The notes under the pieces: generated by a model | Told to the model about the DNA's origin: nothing | Seen by the model: only the letters and a program-made list of their open reading frames with translations | The model's database searches: none | Part shown: one piece after another, positions 1-9,682 of the stretch | Numbering within the stretch: position 1 is the first letter of the stretch | How the letters are laid out: the number at the start of each line of letters is the position of its first letter | Origin: Asterionellopsis glacialis | Taxonomy: Eukaryota > Bacillariophyta > Plagiogrammaphyceae > Rhaphoneidales > Asterionellopsidaceae | Assembly: GCA_014885115.2 (NCBI GenBank) | Contig: WKLE02000244.1 | Location: 1 to 32,374, forward strand | Length of the DNA stretch: 32,374 nucleotides | Reading direction: 5' to 3' | Program-made: the position numbers and the translations under genes

Positions 1-478
1 TACCGGTACGTTAGAATGGCGCACGAAAGGTACCAGGTAAGCGTATCTTTGGATCTTTGGATTCTTTTGCACTGTACCAGGTACGAGCTCATACAGTACC
101 AGGTACCTTTGGTACGACCAAACGGGATTGACACCTTAACGTACCGAGGAGTAGAACTCAATCAAGATCGCGACATAATTATCGGAAAGCAAGTACTATT
201 TTAATAATATTAAAAATAGTTCTCAGAATTTCGATTATTTAAAAGTGCTCTGGCTTGATTCTTTTGATTCACGCCCACACCGTTGCTTTACCTGTAGGCA
301 CCGTAACTGTTTATTACAGATTTAAGTTTCAACATTGGAAAAAACAAAAATCGAGAAGAATCATTACGAACCAAAGAAACCGCCAAGACGCAACAAACTA
401 CTATTGGTTAGTTTGTGTTGGAAAACAGATATTGTCCCTTCCTTATCTTGCTTGTATTATATCTGTTCATAAACCAAA
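1..478. other. Gene-free left edge with GTACCAGGTAC palindromes
   Basis: I see no convincing gene here. Three copies of the GTACC(A/T)GGTAC repeat lie at about 29-39 (degenerate), 74-84 and 96-106. The rest is AT-rich and probably the promoter and 5' leader of the folD-type gene that starts at 479. The short open frames lack any recognisable motif, and one of them uses TTG as its start. Confidence 0.6.
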
Positions 479-1654
479 ATGAGTGCTTGTACTAGTAAAA
501 TTGTTTTGTTCGTACGAATAGTCTACACAGCAGCTGCTGCTGCATTATGGATGGGAACACCAACAGATGCATCAGATATGATTCAGGCTCGAACAAGAGA
601 AAAACCATTCATCATTAATTCTAGTCAACGATATCAACAGCATACAATAAATGATGATGAGAATACGAATAGTAATCAACAACACTTGGCATTGGATATG
701 GATGGTACAGCTATTGCACAACAAATTCGTCAAGAAGTTCAACAACAAGTAACAGAAATAAAACAAAACAACGACAACCATGTGCAAGGACAAATTCCAG
801 GATTAGCTGTTATATTAGTTGGTTCACGTCGTGATTCACAAGCCTATGTCAATATGAAAAAGAAAGCATGTGCGGAGTGTGGAATACAAAGTTATGAAAC
901 TACCTATACCACCAATGTCACACAACATGAACTCCTACACAAAATTAAAGAACTAAACGATGATCCACGAATTCATGGTATATTAGTACAATTACCATTA
1001 CCATCACATTTGAATGAAAGTGTAATATTGAATGCAATAGCACCGGAAAAAGATGTAGATGGATTGCATCCAATCAATGTAGCTGCACTTGCTGCAACAT
1101 CCACACGCATGTCGTCGGCATTTTTAAATGATGATAATGAGAATGCCGTCAAACCAGATTGGAAACAATTGCAAAGTATACCATTCAATATACCATGTAC
1201 ACCACAGGGATGTATAGAATTATTAGATCGTTGTAATGTTGAAATTAGTGGTAAACGTGCTGTTGTCATTGGACGGTCTAATTTAGTTGGATTACCTGTA
1301 GCCATGCTATTGATGCATCGCGATGCGACAGTATCAATAGTTCATTCGAAAACCCAAGATCCACAATCGATAATACAACAAGCTGATATTGTCATTGTGG
1401 CTATAGGGAAGGCCATGGCTGTACCTGGGTCATGGTTTAAACCAAATGCTGTTGTGGTAGATGTAGGAATTAATTTCATCGACGCACCTGATACCCCAAA
1501 AGGATATGAACTTGTAGGCGATGTGAATTATCAAGAAGCACGGAAAGTTGTACATCAAATAACGCCTGTACCTGGTGGTGTAGGTCCCATGACAATTGCC
1601 ATATTATTACGAAATACAGTAAATGCATGTCAACGTGCCAATAAAAAGCTTTAA
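479..1654 (+). CDS. folD: Bifunctional methylene-THF dehydrogenase / methenyl-THF cyclohydrolase
   Basis: This 391-aa protein belongs to the FolD/MTHFD family, which oxidises 5,10-methylene-THF with NAD(P)+ and hydrolyses the methenyl product to 10-formyl-THF in one-carbon metabolism. Visible motifs are Y123-x3-K127 (catalytic Tyr/Lys), VQLPLP (170-175, with Q171), PEKDVDGLHPIN (189-200), the nucleotide-binding stretch IGRSNLVGLP (264-273) and PGGVGPMT (365-372) near the C-terminus. All key residues are present, so both activities are expected. The catalytic core begins near residue 68. The first ~65 residues are an extension over bacterial FolD with a hydrophobic, Ala-rich stretch (8-28), which suggests organelle or secretory-route targeting; the compartment is not clear. 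The ATG lies in an AAAATG context. There is no intron, and the gene converges on the kinase-like gene downstream. Confidence 0.95.
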   Translation: MSACTSKIVLFVRIVYTAAAAALWMGTPTDASDMIQARTREKPFIINSSQRYQQHTINDDENTNSNQQHLALDMDGTAIAQQIRQEVQQQVTEIKQNNDNHVQGQIPGLAVILVGSRRDSQAYVNMKKKACAECGIQSYETTYTTNVTQHELLHKIKELNDDPRIHGILVQLPLPSHLNESVILNAIAPEKDVDGLHPINVAALAATSTRMSSAFLNDDNENAVKPDWKQLQSIPFNIPCTPQGCIELLDRCNVEISGKRAVVIGRSNLVGLPVAMLLMHRDATVSIVHSKTQDPQSIIQQADIVIVAIGKAMAVPGSWFKPNAVVVDVGINFIDAPDTPKGYELVGDVNYQEARKVVHQITPVPGGVGPMTIAILLRNTVNACQRANKKL

Positions 1655-2156
1655 AACATGAATAACAAAAACCCTAAACAATAATGAGAACACAATTGTA
1701 AGCATCAAGTACGATTTTGTTGTCTATTGAAAAAGGAACATACTCTTTGAAACGTCGTTTTTTTTTCCCGTCAAAGAATTCTAATATCCCATATCGACAC
1801 TTCACAGAAAGAACACCAACCTCTTTTTTTGCAAAGATGATGATAAATGATGATTCTGTTGTTGACCATGCCCAGGTTGTTGATAATGGTGATGAATACT
1901 ACTGTTTGTTACCATATCGTTCCACAACATTATCTCAACTACAGCCAGTAGAGCGCTGCTATCCTAGACCATAGCCATTCGTTGTTCACCGTCGGTGTCC
2001 ATCAATACTACCCACCACGGTACAAGGCACAATATTTTGAGCTTTATATATCTAGCTATAACACGAAACCACGAGTCCTAGTTAGTTGTGTAGTGTGATT
2101 CTAGTTAGTGTTAGTATTTATGGGTGTTCTTTTTTTTTGTTTTTCAAAGTCTTTGA
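1655..2156. other. Convergent intergenic spacer
   Basis: This spacer of about 500 bp separates the 3' ends of the folD-type gene (+) and the kinase-like gene (-), and presumably holds both 3' UTRs. It is AT-rich with runs of T. A small open frame at 1717-1974 has no motif or family resemblance that I recognise. Confidence 0.6.
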
Positions 2157-3596
2157 TCATTGCTCTTTTTCAAAATCTACCAAGTACCTATCGACCCGTT
2201 CAATAAAGGCAAATGCTGAGTCTGCATTACGATTTGGTAATGTTCTATTTTTGGTGTTCTTCTTGGCTTCAAAACTTTCAGGCGTTGCACTTTTCCAAAA
2301 GCGTCCTAAAACGAAACGGAAATAATCAATGACAGCCAATTTGTAATGTCGAAAGGCTATTTCTTTTGGATATGAAAGCTTCTTGGACGAGGACGATTTG
2401 TTCTGAAATGCCATTTCAAGTTGTTCCAAATAATATTCTACCAAACGCTCTTCTTGTCCATCCTTTAAATGTTGCGGATGCAAGGCATGTGTTATATTCA
2501 TGGCAACATCACACATGCCGAAACCAACACCTACAGAAGCAAAGTCTATCATGATTGCATCGTCACTACTGTTCTCTTCCTCTCCATTAGTATCCTGATT
2601 GACACTCACAGGAAGAAATACATTCATAGATTTGTAATCACCATGCACAAGAGTTGCATACTTATCTGTGGCTGTCGGAGATAATTCATTGGATACATAG
2701 TGAGCTATGTCCTTGATGCGTTTCCCTAAGATTTGAATAGACGGTTTGGCAAATAATTCCTTTGCTTTAGGTGAGGATGTACAGAATGCTGTTGTGAACT
2801 TAGTCCATGACTCTTCCATCATTTCGAGTTCCTTGGGGTTACGAAAGGGTAAATGGTAGCTAGTTACAGAGAGTCGTTCCTTGGCTATATGGAGAATTTC
2901 TTCTTCTTCCCAAGCACATGCATGTAACTTGGCTACAGTACTTAAACATTTCCTAACTTGATGAGGTTCTAGTGGTGAATCTTGAAAATATTTTGTAGAA
3001 CATATCGAATCTAAAATAAATGTAGCACCCTTTTCTTTGTCGTCTTTAGCGTCATCATTCCTGCCATCCTTCGTAGACGATGAGGATGACTTCGTCGTCG
3101 TCGTCGTCCCAGCATCATTCACAAGGACTGCATGTTCTTCTTCTGATAATAATCCATCAAAATCATATTCCACTAAATGACACTTCGGTACGAGGTTTGG
3201 AAACTGTTGTAAGTACCCTTTGGATTCCATCCATGGTAAAACGTCTTTATAAAATCTTGCTTCTGTCCTTCCGTAGACCAATGTACGACGCAAATCTGTC
3301 CATGATTTGTGTGCATAGTTACTCACTTGAATACGTTTGACAAATAATTCTGTCGTCTTGTAAGGTGTCGTTGTTTTCGCTGATTCTTCCTTGTGTTCTG
3401 CAGCATCCGCAGCATTGTCATCATCGTCGTGATGATGTTCCACAAGGATTCGTGCACCTTCTGCATTGCCTTGAGAAATAGTACTTAGATTCTTGTACAA
3501 TTTTACATTTGGTACAACCTTTTTCAAAAATGGAAATAAACCATCTGGATCCTTGTTCTTATGGTAACTTTCAGTTTTCTTGCTGTGATCCTCCAT
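2157..3596 (-). CDS. Choline/ecdysteroid-kinase-like (APH-fold) phosphotransferase
   Basis: This 479-aa protein has the aminoglycoside-phosphotransferase/CHK kinase-like fold. In order, it shows a candidate ATP-binding Lys in LFVKRI (K87), an acidic residue in RTEARFYK (E112), the catalytic-loop HGDYKSMN (H318-G-D320, N325) and the metal-binding DFASVGVGFG (D351). Spacing and length (families run about 400-450 aa) fit the EcKinase/DUF1679 group of small-molecule kinases better than protein kinases; the substrate cannot be told from sequence. Low-complexity, probably disordered insertions sit at about 54-80 (His/Asp/Glu) and 162-190 (Thr/Ser, then charged), the first partly encoded by trinucleotide runs. 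No signal peptide is visible, so it is probably cytosolic. The ATG at 3596 opens the frame. It lies tail-to-tail with the folD-type gene. Confidence 0.8.
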   Translation of the reverse strand: MEDHSKKTESYHKNKDPDGLFPFLKKVVPNVKLYKNLSTISQGNAEGARILVEHHHDDDDNAADAAEHKEESAKTTTPYKTTELFVKRIQVSNYAHKSWTDLRRTLVYGRTEARFYKDVLPWMESKGYLQQFPNLVPKCHLVEYDFDGLLSEEEHAVLVNDAGTTTTTKSSSSSTKDGRNDDAKDDKEKGATFILDSICSTKYFQDSPLEPHQVRKCLSTVAKLHACAWEEEEILHIAKERLSVTSYHLPFRNPKELEMMEESWTKFTTAFCTSSPKAKELFAKPSIQILGKRIKDIAHYVSNELSPTATDKYATLVHGDYKSMNVFLPVSVNQDTNGEEENSSDDAIMIDFASVGVGFGMCDVAMNITHALHPQHLKDGQEERLVEYYLEQLEMAFQNKSSSSKKLSYPKEIAFRHYKLAVIDYFRFVLGRFWKSATPESFEAKKNTKNRTLPNRNADSAFAFIERVDRYLVDFEKEQ

Positions 3597-3939
3597 GCTG
3601 CTGCTGCGTGCGGGTGTTTTTTGTTCCTTTCCAAAATCAAGTCACACTACGTTTGAATTTTACTTGCAACGCCAACGTTTTTTAGTAGATTCTAGAAGCA
3701 GTGGCGCAAGAGTAGAAGTAGGTCGGGAGGTAAAGACTTATAATATGTATCACGTTCGATACAGTGAGCCTCTGGTGCGTGGAGTGTGCTTTTGCTCTCT
3801 CTCTCTGTGTGACGACGTCGTGACGGGAGAAGGAAAATAACAAATGCGACACCAAAGACTTGCTGTGGAACATGAATGTTGGAATCTAGCTTTTTCCAAG
3901 GTCTGCCATGCTGGGAGCAGCCGACAGTGTGCGAGTATG

Positions 3940-4153
3940 GTACCTGGTACTGGTAGGTCCTACCCAGGTAGGTTAGGGCTACCCCTCTAGTACCAGAGGA
4001 ACGCATTTCGATTGATCGGGTGGAGAGATAGGACCTACATAGAAGAGGGAGTTTTTGAGTGGATGGGGAGGCACGCACGATTTACAATGTTCGTTACGTC
4101 ATCATCTGACGATTCAATGCATGACGACCTGGCATAAATAATGTACCTGGTAC
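3940..4153. repeat. GTACCTGGTAC palindromes
   Basis: Two exact copies of the 11-bp odd palindrome lie at 3940-3950 and 4143-4153. Related pieces (ggtaggtcctacc-like inverted repeats) lie between them at about 3950-3985. They belong to a dispersed family seen across the window's intergenic DNA. Confidence 0.6.
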
Positions 4154-4160
4154 AGCGTTT

Positions 4161-4366
4161 TTTCTCCCTCTCCCCCTTGACTTTACTTAACACTCGCACC
4201 TCCCTTACTTAACTACTTCGCACCCCTTTGTTATGTAAGGGGTGGTTCAAGCTTTTTCGTGAAAAAACAGTGTTTCTTTCTCCCTCTCCCCCTTGACTTT
4301 ACTCGACACTCGCACCGGGGGGTGCGAAGTCGTTTTAAGTAAGGGGTGGTTTAAGCTTTTTCGTGA
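4161..4366. repeat. Two-copy tandem duplication of about 100 bp
   Basis: The block that starts TTCTCCCTCTCCCCC and ends AAGCTTTTTCGTGA occurs at about 4161-4262 and again at about 4277-4366. Both copies share the CTTGACTTTACT, ACACTCGCACC and AAGGGGTGGTT blocks. The second copy carries a short inverted repeat, GCACC...GGTGC, at about 4312-4325. No coding potential is seen; it looks like a non-coding tandem repeat or a fragment of a small element. Confidence 0.6.
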
Positions 4367-4962
4367 CAAAGTAGGCTCATATTGATTCTACGCTGGTAAC
4401 ATGTATAATATTCCTGGTGGCTTCCTTAATTTACTCAGTCGTGCACCAATTTTCTAAAAAGTTTTTTAGCAAAAAATCTTTAGTTGGGTGACATGCGATA
4501 TGCAAGAAACTGGATAAAAGGGGAGCATGTGACACGTACCCAGGTACCGGTAGTCCTTAGGTCCTAGAGTAATTATTGTACAGGCACGTACTTCACTTCA
4601 CCCGATCTGAACTCTTAGAGGAACTACCTGGTACTCTCTCTCTAGTAGAGTAGTACAAGTACTCTCTTCATATGCTTTATATTCGGTCTACAGATAGGTA
4701 TTAACATTAATCGAGGCCCCTTAACGTTGTGTTTTGACAAGAGTATCGTTTAAAAAGTTCGAAATAAAACGATATTTATAATATAAACTTAACATAATTG
4801 TTCTTTGGGGGGGTTACGAAGGATTCCATTCTTTGCATCGATGACTGTCTGTGCTTGAGATGTAACATTCTTCATGCAATACAGTCAGCTACACACGGAA
4901 AGCTTGCTCCCCACGGAGAGAGTATACGACTTCCTTCTTTTCTTGGTTTTTGTTCGTTCTCT

Positions 4963-7890
4963 CTAAGCATTCGAAACTTCTCTCAAATTACGAACGGGTG
5001 CAGGAACATCTTCAATGGTAAAATCTCTAAACACGACCGTACTCAATTCATTCGTATGAGATGTAATGGCCAAACCAACTTGGAGAGTTTCCGCGGAAGT
5101 CATGGATACATTTACTTTATTGATTAAAATCCATGAGTCAGCGTCTTGAGATTTCTTATAACAAGAGTATTCATCGCCTTGTTTGACAATTCGCAACCAT
5201 GTACTTCGAGTATTGGCTCCGTATTTGTATCCTTGAGCATAAGACCTACCTCCTGTGACTGGTCTATATTGAGCAAAGGCACCATTTGTTCCAGACAGGG
5301 CAACGAAGACGTTCTTTGAGTTGGCTTCAAGAGTGTCTCGAACCATCACACCAGCCTTGGTCCATTGGTTCTTGAAATCAAGACTTTCAATGAAGGCTGT
5401 AACTTGAAAGTCTCCAGTTTTTTCATAGGGTAAAAAGTGGAAACCATCATTATGTCCCCAAATATCATGACCCCAGCCACCCATCATGATCTTGTCACCT
5501 TGTTTTGATGAATAACCATCATTGATGTATTCAGGAATATCCAGGGAATCGGGAACGATAGATGGAGCAGGAGTTATTGTAGGAGATGCACTAGGCCAAG
5601 AGTAAACCATATGGTTGTAATCTTCAAAGACAACTTCCGTCAGTATATCGTATTGTTTACCATAATGGAAGAGACCAACATAGAAAGTATCACCGACAAT
5701 ATCAAGTTGTCGTGAGTCAATGAGTGTCCAGTTTTCACCATCAACTGATTTGTATCCAGTGTACGTGTTACCTTTCTTAAGAAGCCTTAGCCATGATGAA
5801 GCCTTATCATTCCTGTCTTCACCATGAGACTGTGTCCATGAACCATCTTTGTTTCGCAATTGTACTCGACTGCCCTGGTCTCCAGTTTTCATAACACCGT
5901 AGTAAGCGGAGTTCTGCTCAAGGCTATTTCTAACCATGATTCCAGATTTGGTGTGAAGAGTGGTACTTTCAAGGGATGCAACGTTAACAATCAATTCCAC
6001 ATCACCAGTATACTCCTCCGAAAGAAAATTAATGTGATCTACATTATTCCACATACTATTTCCTGCCGCTGTCATGTAGATGCGGTTTTTGCTGGGATGC
6101 TCGTAGGTTGCACCTTCAAAAGGGACATTGCCAATCGTAGTAGAAGGTATTTTTGCATATTGAAAATTTTCTGTCTTCTCCACATAAAAGGCGACGTTCT
6201 CTTTTCCCCATTTTCTGTCAAAATAAGTGTCTTGGTGAAAAATACGACCATATTGAGAACAGGCTCCAGGAAAGCCTTGATCATATCGATATCCTCCAAA
6301 TTCATCACAAGGCCAAGCATTTGTGTCAGCAACGGCATCTTCATATGTGGAGTAAAGCTTGAAATCTTGGTTCCAAACATTGTATTCATCTGTACTGCGG
6401 TGGTTCTTGATCTTCTTGAACAGGTGGTAATTATCGATCCCTTCGGGGATTTCTGTCAAGCGCTTGTAGTATATATCTTGAAGTTGTGGGACGCAATCAG
6501 CACAGATACGACGGATGATTTTGTTTTCGCTTTCTTTCAATAAATCTGCAACAGCGACAGGACCATAGGTATGCCAGTAGTTATTTCCTGTATAGTCCAA
6601 CCCTTCTCTCCCGGCAACTATGGTCCATACAGTGTCATCGTGCTTGTATCCAGTGGAGAGTGCCCTCTTTTGATAGAGAAATTTGTCAGAGGCACGATCG
6701 CACCTTCCGTGGTCTACCAAGACCTCGTTAAGATCAGCGAGCTTCTCGGGGCCAACTTTCCCATCAATAAAGAGTTGGTTCATATAGGACCATAAATCGT
6801 TGTTTGCACGGTGGCCATGTCGATTAATTCCTTGACAAGCATTGAAGTCGATGTCGATTTGTTCAAGCTCAGCAGTAAAGCTGCCATCGGCATAGATGAA
6901 TTTGAATGCTTCTTCCACATCAATTTGAGTACAGTCACTTCTGGTGACAACTGGCATTTGATCGGTACAAGCACACATGGGTGCACCGGGGATATTCTTG
7001 ACGTAACCACGCTGATGCATATGATCATACATGGAGATGTAAAACAAGTTATTACCCTTGTAGGCAGAAGATTTATCAGCATCATCGTCGGCCCATGCAA
7101 ATCCGTGACAATGAATTGCTCCTTCACCATCATGATTGTCCCCTGGAAAAACTTGAATTCCAGAGGAGTTGAAGCCTGTGGAAAGCTGTCCCTTTTCCAT
7201 GTCAACGTAACACAAGTCAGTATTATCGGCGGGGTCCTTGTCGATGCAATTCGTATCGTAGGGAGTACCACAATTGCCATTACCATCGTTTGCTTGACGA
7301 TCCTTGGGCCAGCAGCACATAACTGCGTTGGTAGAACATTGATCAAAATTCGTGAGACTGTCAGGCCATTCAATCATACCGTACTGAGCTTCACTATCAT
7401 AGATGTTCTTGACACGGAAGGCATCCCCAATCTGGTCACCGCTTGTACGAAGTCGATTAGTAGGATTGCCATCTGCATCTGTGGGGTACATAGTTTCGTA
7501 TTCTTCATTCCAATCAGTCCCACCGTTGAAAAACATTTGTTCAAAGTTCCCACCTTTCTTGGCAATATCAGAAAATCTGAATACGTTTGGGTACGATTGA
7601 AAGGCGTCTTTACAGATGCTGTGAAGCTTAGCTTTAGCACCAACTGCATCTTGTGCTCCCAGGAGGGCTTGAAGTTCTTGTTCAACCGTATTGGTACAAC
7701 TTTCACCTACGTTGATGGGGTCTTCAAAAATAGGAGTGAATGCTTCAAGTACATTCGCGTAGGAACATTCACCGTCAAACTCGAACTCGAATAAAGAGGC
7801 TTCTTCAATACATTGTGTCAATTGACTTGACACCAAAAAGAGGCTTTTGGAAAGTAGAAGCAAAAGACCACTTTGATAGACTCTCACCAT
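4963..7890 (-). CDS. Long secreted Cys-rich protein L1: unknown core plus two DUF1349-like domains
   Basis: This intronless gene encodes 975 aa. A signal peptide (residues ~1-22) precedes a Cys-containing N-terminal module and a large core of unknown function. Core landmarks are NGGTDWNEE (122-130), GMIEWPD (171-177), VMCCWPKDRQAND (190-202), HCHGFAW (260-266), NIPGAPMCAC (299-308), IIRRICADC (458-466) and DIYYKR (472-477). Two domains like DUF1349 (concanavalin-like, often carbohydrate-associated in bacteria) follow at ~595-760 and ~795-960, each with the (G/A)xMVR(D/N)(S/T)LE signature (650-658 and 847-855). A Pro/Ser/Thr linker at 764-782 separates them. The protein is probably extracellular or cell-wall associated. 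The start is the ATG at 7890, directly before the signal peptide. The divergent neighbour is S1; the closest paralogue is L2. Confidence 0.85.
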   Translation of the reverse strand: MVRVYQSGLLLLLSKSLFLVSSQLTQCIEEASLFEFEFDGECSYANVLEAFTPIFEDPINVGESCTNTVEQELQALLGAQDAVGAKAKLHSICKDAFQSYPNVFRFSDIAKKGGNFEQMFFNGGTDWNEEYETMYPTDADGNPTNRLRTSGDQIGDAFRVKNIYDSEAQYGMIEWPDSLTNFDQCSTNAVMCCWPKDRQANDGNGNCGTPYDTNCIDKDPADNTDLCYVDMEKGQLSTGFNSSGIQVFPGDNHDGEGAIHCHGFAWADDDADKSSAYKGNNLFYISMYDHMHQRGYVKNIPGAPMCACTDQMPVVTRSDCTQIDVEEAFKFIYADGSFTAELEQIDIDFNACQGINRHGHRANNDLWSYMNQLFIDGKVGPEKLADLNEVLVDHGRCDRASDKFLYQKRALSTGYKHDDTVWTIVAGREGLDYTGNNYWHTYGPVAVADLLKESENKIIRRICADCVPQLQDIYYKRLTEIPEGIDNYHLFKKIKNHRSTDEYNVWNQDFKLYSTYEDAVADTNAWPCDEFGGYRYDQGFPGACSQYGRIFHQDTYFDRKWGKENVAFYVEKTENFQYAKIPSTTIGNVPFEGATYEHPSKNRIYMTAAGNSMWNNVDHINFLSEEYTGDVELIVNVASLESTTLHTKSGIMVRNSLEQNSAYYGVMKTGDQGSRVQLRNKDGSWTQSHGEDRNDKASSWLRLLKKGNTYTGYKSVDGENWTLIDSRQLDIVGDTFYVGLFHYGKQYDILTEVVFEDYNHMVYSWPSASPTITPAPSIVPDSLDIPEYINDGYSSKQGDKIMMGGWGHDIWGHNDGFHFLPYEKTGDFQVTAFIESLDFKNQWTKAGVMVRDTLEANSKNVFVALSGTNGAFAQYRPVTGGRSYAQGYKYGANTRSTWLRIVKQGDEYSCYKKSQDADSWILINKVNVSMTSAETLQVGLAITSHTNELSTVVFRDFTIEDVPAPVRNLREVSNA

Positions 7891-8149
7891 TGTTTTTGAT
7901 TATATTTTCTCAGTTTACGTTGATGATTTCGGTTGTGAAATTAGTGTAATGCAATAGTTCGGATACTGTTTTTGTGTCATAAAAAGAGAAATGAATTCAC
8001 TATCGGCTCTGCTGCTATGACAGACGTGTTTTATTATCTTGACTGGCATTTAATAAGAGACCGTCAGATAAAACAGTGATAGGACACGAAGAATGAACCT
8101 CGATATCGATGGATGATGCTATCTGTAGTTTTTCAGATACTGTTCAAAG

Positions 8150-8778
8150 GTACCTGGTACCTGTACGGTATCTGGTAGTCCTATGACCTACCTGTATACG
8201 AGGTACCGGTAAGACTATGGGACAGGTAGTACGCCATTTTACCAGATACTGTAACTCTGCAGGTACAGTAGTCTCACGGTACCAGGTACAGTACATAGGA
8301 TTGGAATCTGTTAAAGTCATTTTAAAAACAATATTATTTAGCAATGTAATATCCAAAGTTCTTTTTTCTTCTAACCTGGTAGTACAGCAAAGTTTGTAAG
8401 ATCCTACCTGGTAGTTCTGACGAGAATCACATCAGGTTCAACAAGTTACCTGGTACAGTACCGGTAATGGATTGCCAAGACCCGTCAAGATAGGAAACAA
8501 GACTCAGATTTGATGGTTGAATAGTCATATTCTGAGACCTTCGAGTTTCCTCTTTTGAGAATGCCTTCATTAAATAATCTTTCTCGGTTTCATTTCGGTT
8601 CCGACATCCAAAAAAACATTTCCATGAGGATGACTTAACGAGTAAAAATAATCAGGACTATTTTTTGATAATGTACTGTACCAGTTCGAAGGATGATACT
8701 GCTTCCGTTATTATTTAAAATACCTCGTATTGCCTAGTGTGATCACCACGTACCTGGTACCGGAACTAGTACCTGGTA
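8150..8778. repeat. Cluster of GTACC(A/T)GGTAC palindromes
   Basis: Exact or near-exact copies of the 11-bp palindrome lie at 8150-8160, 8279-8289, 8446-8456, 8750-8760 and 8769-8778. Many half-sites (CTACCTGGTAG, GTACCGGTA, CAGTACCGG) lie between them. This is the densest cluster in the window. Confidence 0.7.
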
Positions 8779-8817
8779 TCCTCCTTGAAGTACTGGTCCT
8801 GTAAAAATATTGTTGTG

Positions 8818-9020
8818 GGTCAAGATGCTAAATAAAATACCTGACACCAATACTAATTGCATTGAACATCCCAACCAATTCTGGGTATGCAGGAATTGTA
8901 AAGGTAAAATAATGTACTTTGTGTCGGAGCCTACCCCCACAGAAGCTGCCAGTCAGAATCCGGTATTCAGTCTGTACCGGGAATGCAGGAATTGTAAAGA
9001 TACACACAGCTGTCACTCAA
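8818..9020. repeat. Duplicated promoter block, copy 1
   Basis: The block carries TCAAGATGCTAAATAAAATA, then ATTGAACAT.CCAACCAATT, CTGGGTATGC and AGGAATTGTAAAG. The same order appears at 15429-15615 upstream of S2. A shorter relative begins at 9088. Each full copy sits about 0.86-0.97 kb before the short-member start codon, which suggests common descent from one ancestral intergenic region. Confidence 0.7.
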
Positions 9021-9682
9021 AATACTCTTTAAATTTACAATTTTTTTTAATTAGTGCAGTCATTCTTCATCTTATCTGGAATACGGTCGAGATGCTAAAT
9101 AAAATATCATTTACATCCAACATGCGAACCAGTACGAGGTAAAGGTACATAGTACTAAGGTACAGTAGATCTACCAGGTAGCCTTCTTGCTTCCATTTTT
9201 GATTTCGGTCGTGCCGACATTCCACAAGCAAGGCATATATCGAAGAATGACATCGGTTTCGGATGCTCTTACCCGTACAGTTACTGTATAATTTTGTTCA
9301 GTGTCAATCGCACACATTAAAGTTGATAATAAAGAGGCCTTTTTTAATTTCCCCGAAAACAATGTCAATCCATTACTTAGGTAGTCATATTTTTTCGTAC
9401 GACTTACAACCAAAACACCATCTTCGACAAGAAAAAATGACTTGAATACACGGATTACAAAGATATGACCCACTCTCTCGTTGAGCAGAATCAAGAAGAT
9501 CTTGATCAAATCGGACAGTCAAAGGAGAAGAGTGAACATAAACTTTGGAATTTGATTCAACTTCACCAACACACACAAGATAGAACAAAGAAACAACGAG
9601 TTCACACGTGTGTAACAGAGGAAAAGACATACTTTACATTCGACTTCCAATTATTTATTCATCTAACCATAACAAACCGAAG

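Larger units (their letters stand above)
3597..4962. other. Repeat-rich spacer between two minus-strand genes
   Basis: No gene is supported. The spacer holds GTACCTGGTAC palindromes (3940-3950 and 4143-4153) and degenerate relatives near 4534-4640, a roughly 100-bp tandem duplication (4161-4366), a (CT)n tract near 3797, and a T- and G-rich stretch at 4801-4812. The part next to 3597 is presumably the promoter of the kinase-like gene; the part next to 4962 holds the 3' UTR of the long secreted protein. Confidence 0.6.
7891..9682. promoter_or_regulatory. Divergent promoter region 1 (L1 / S1)
   Basis: This 1.8-kb spacer separates the start codons of L1 (-) and S1 (+) and must hold both promoters. 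It has no convincing gene. It is rich in GTACC(A/T)GGTAC palindromes (8150-8160, 8279-8289, 8446-8456, 8750-8760, 8769-8778). It also carries a block at 8818-9020 that recurs in the second divergent promoter (about 15429-15615), and a partial third copy at about 9088-9125. Which elements act in transcription is not known. Confidence 0.65.

Noticed and set aside
3692..4078. A 128-aa minus-strand open frame
   Set aside because: It runs through GTACC palindromes and CT repeats and overlaps the promoter side of the kinase-like gene; no motif.
5860..6543. A 227-aa plus-strand open frame antisense to L1
   Set aside because: Shadow of the coding strand; no recognisable features.
6811..7794. A 327-aa plus-strand open frame antisense to L1
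   Set aside because: It lies wholly inside L1, shows no signal or domain, and the minus-strand protein has clear conserved motifs shared with three paralogues.
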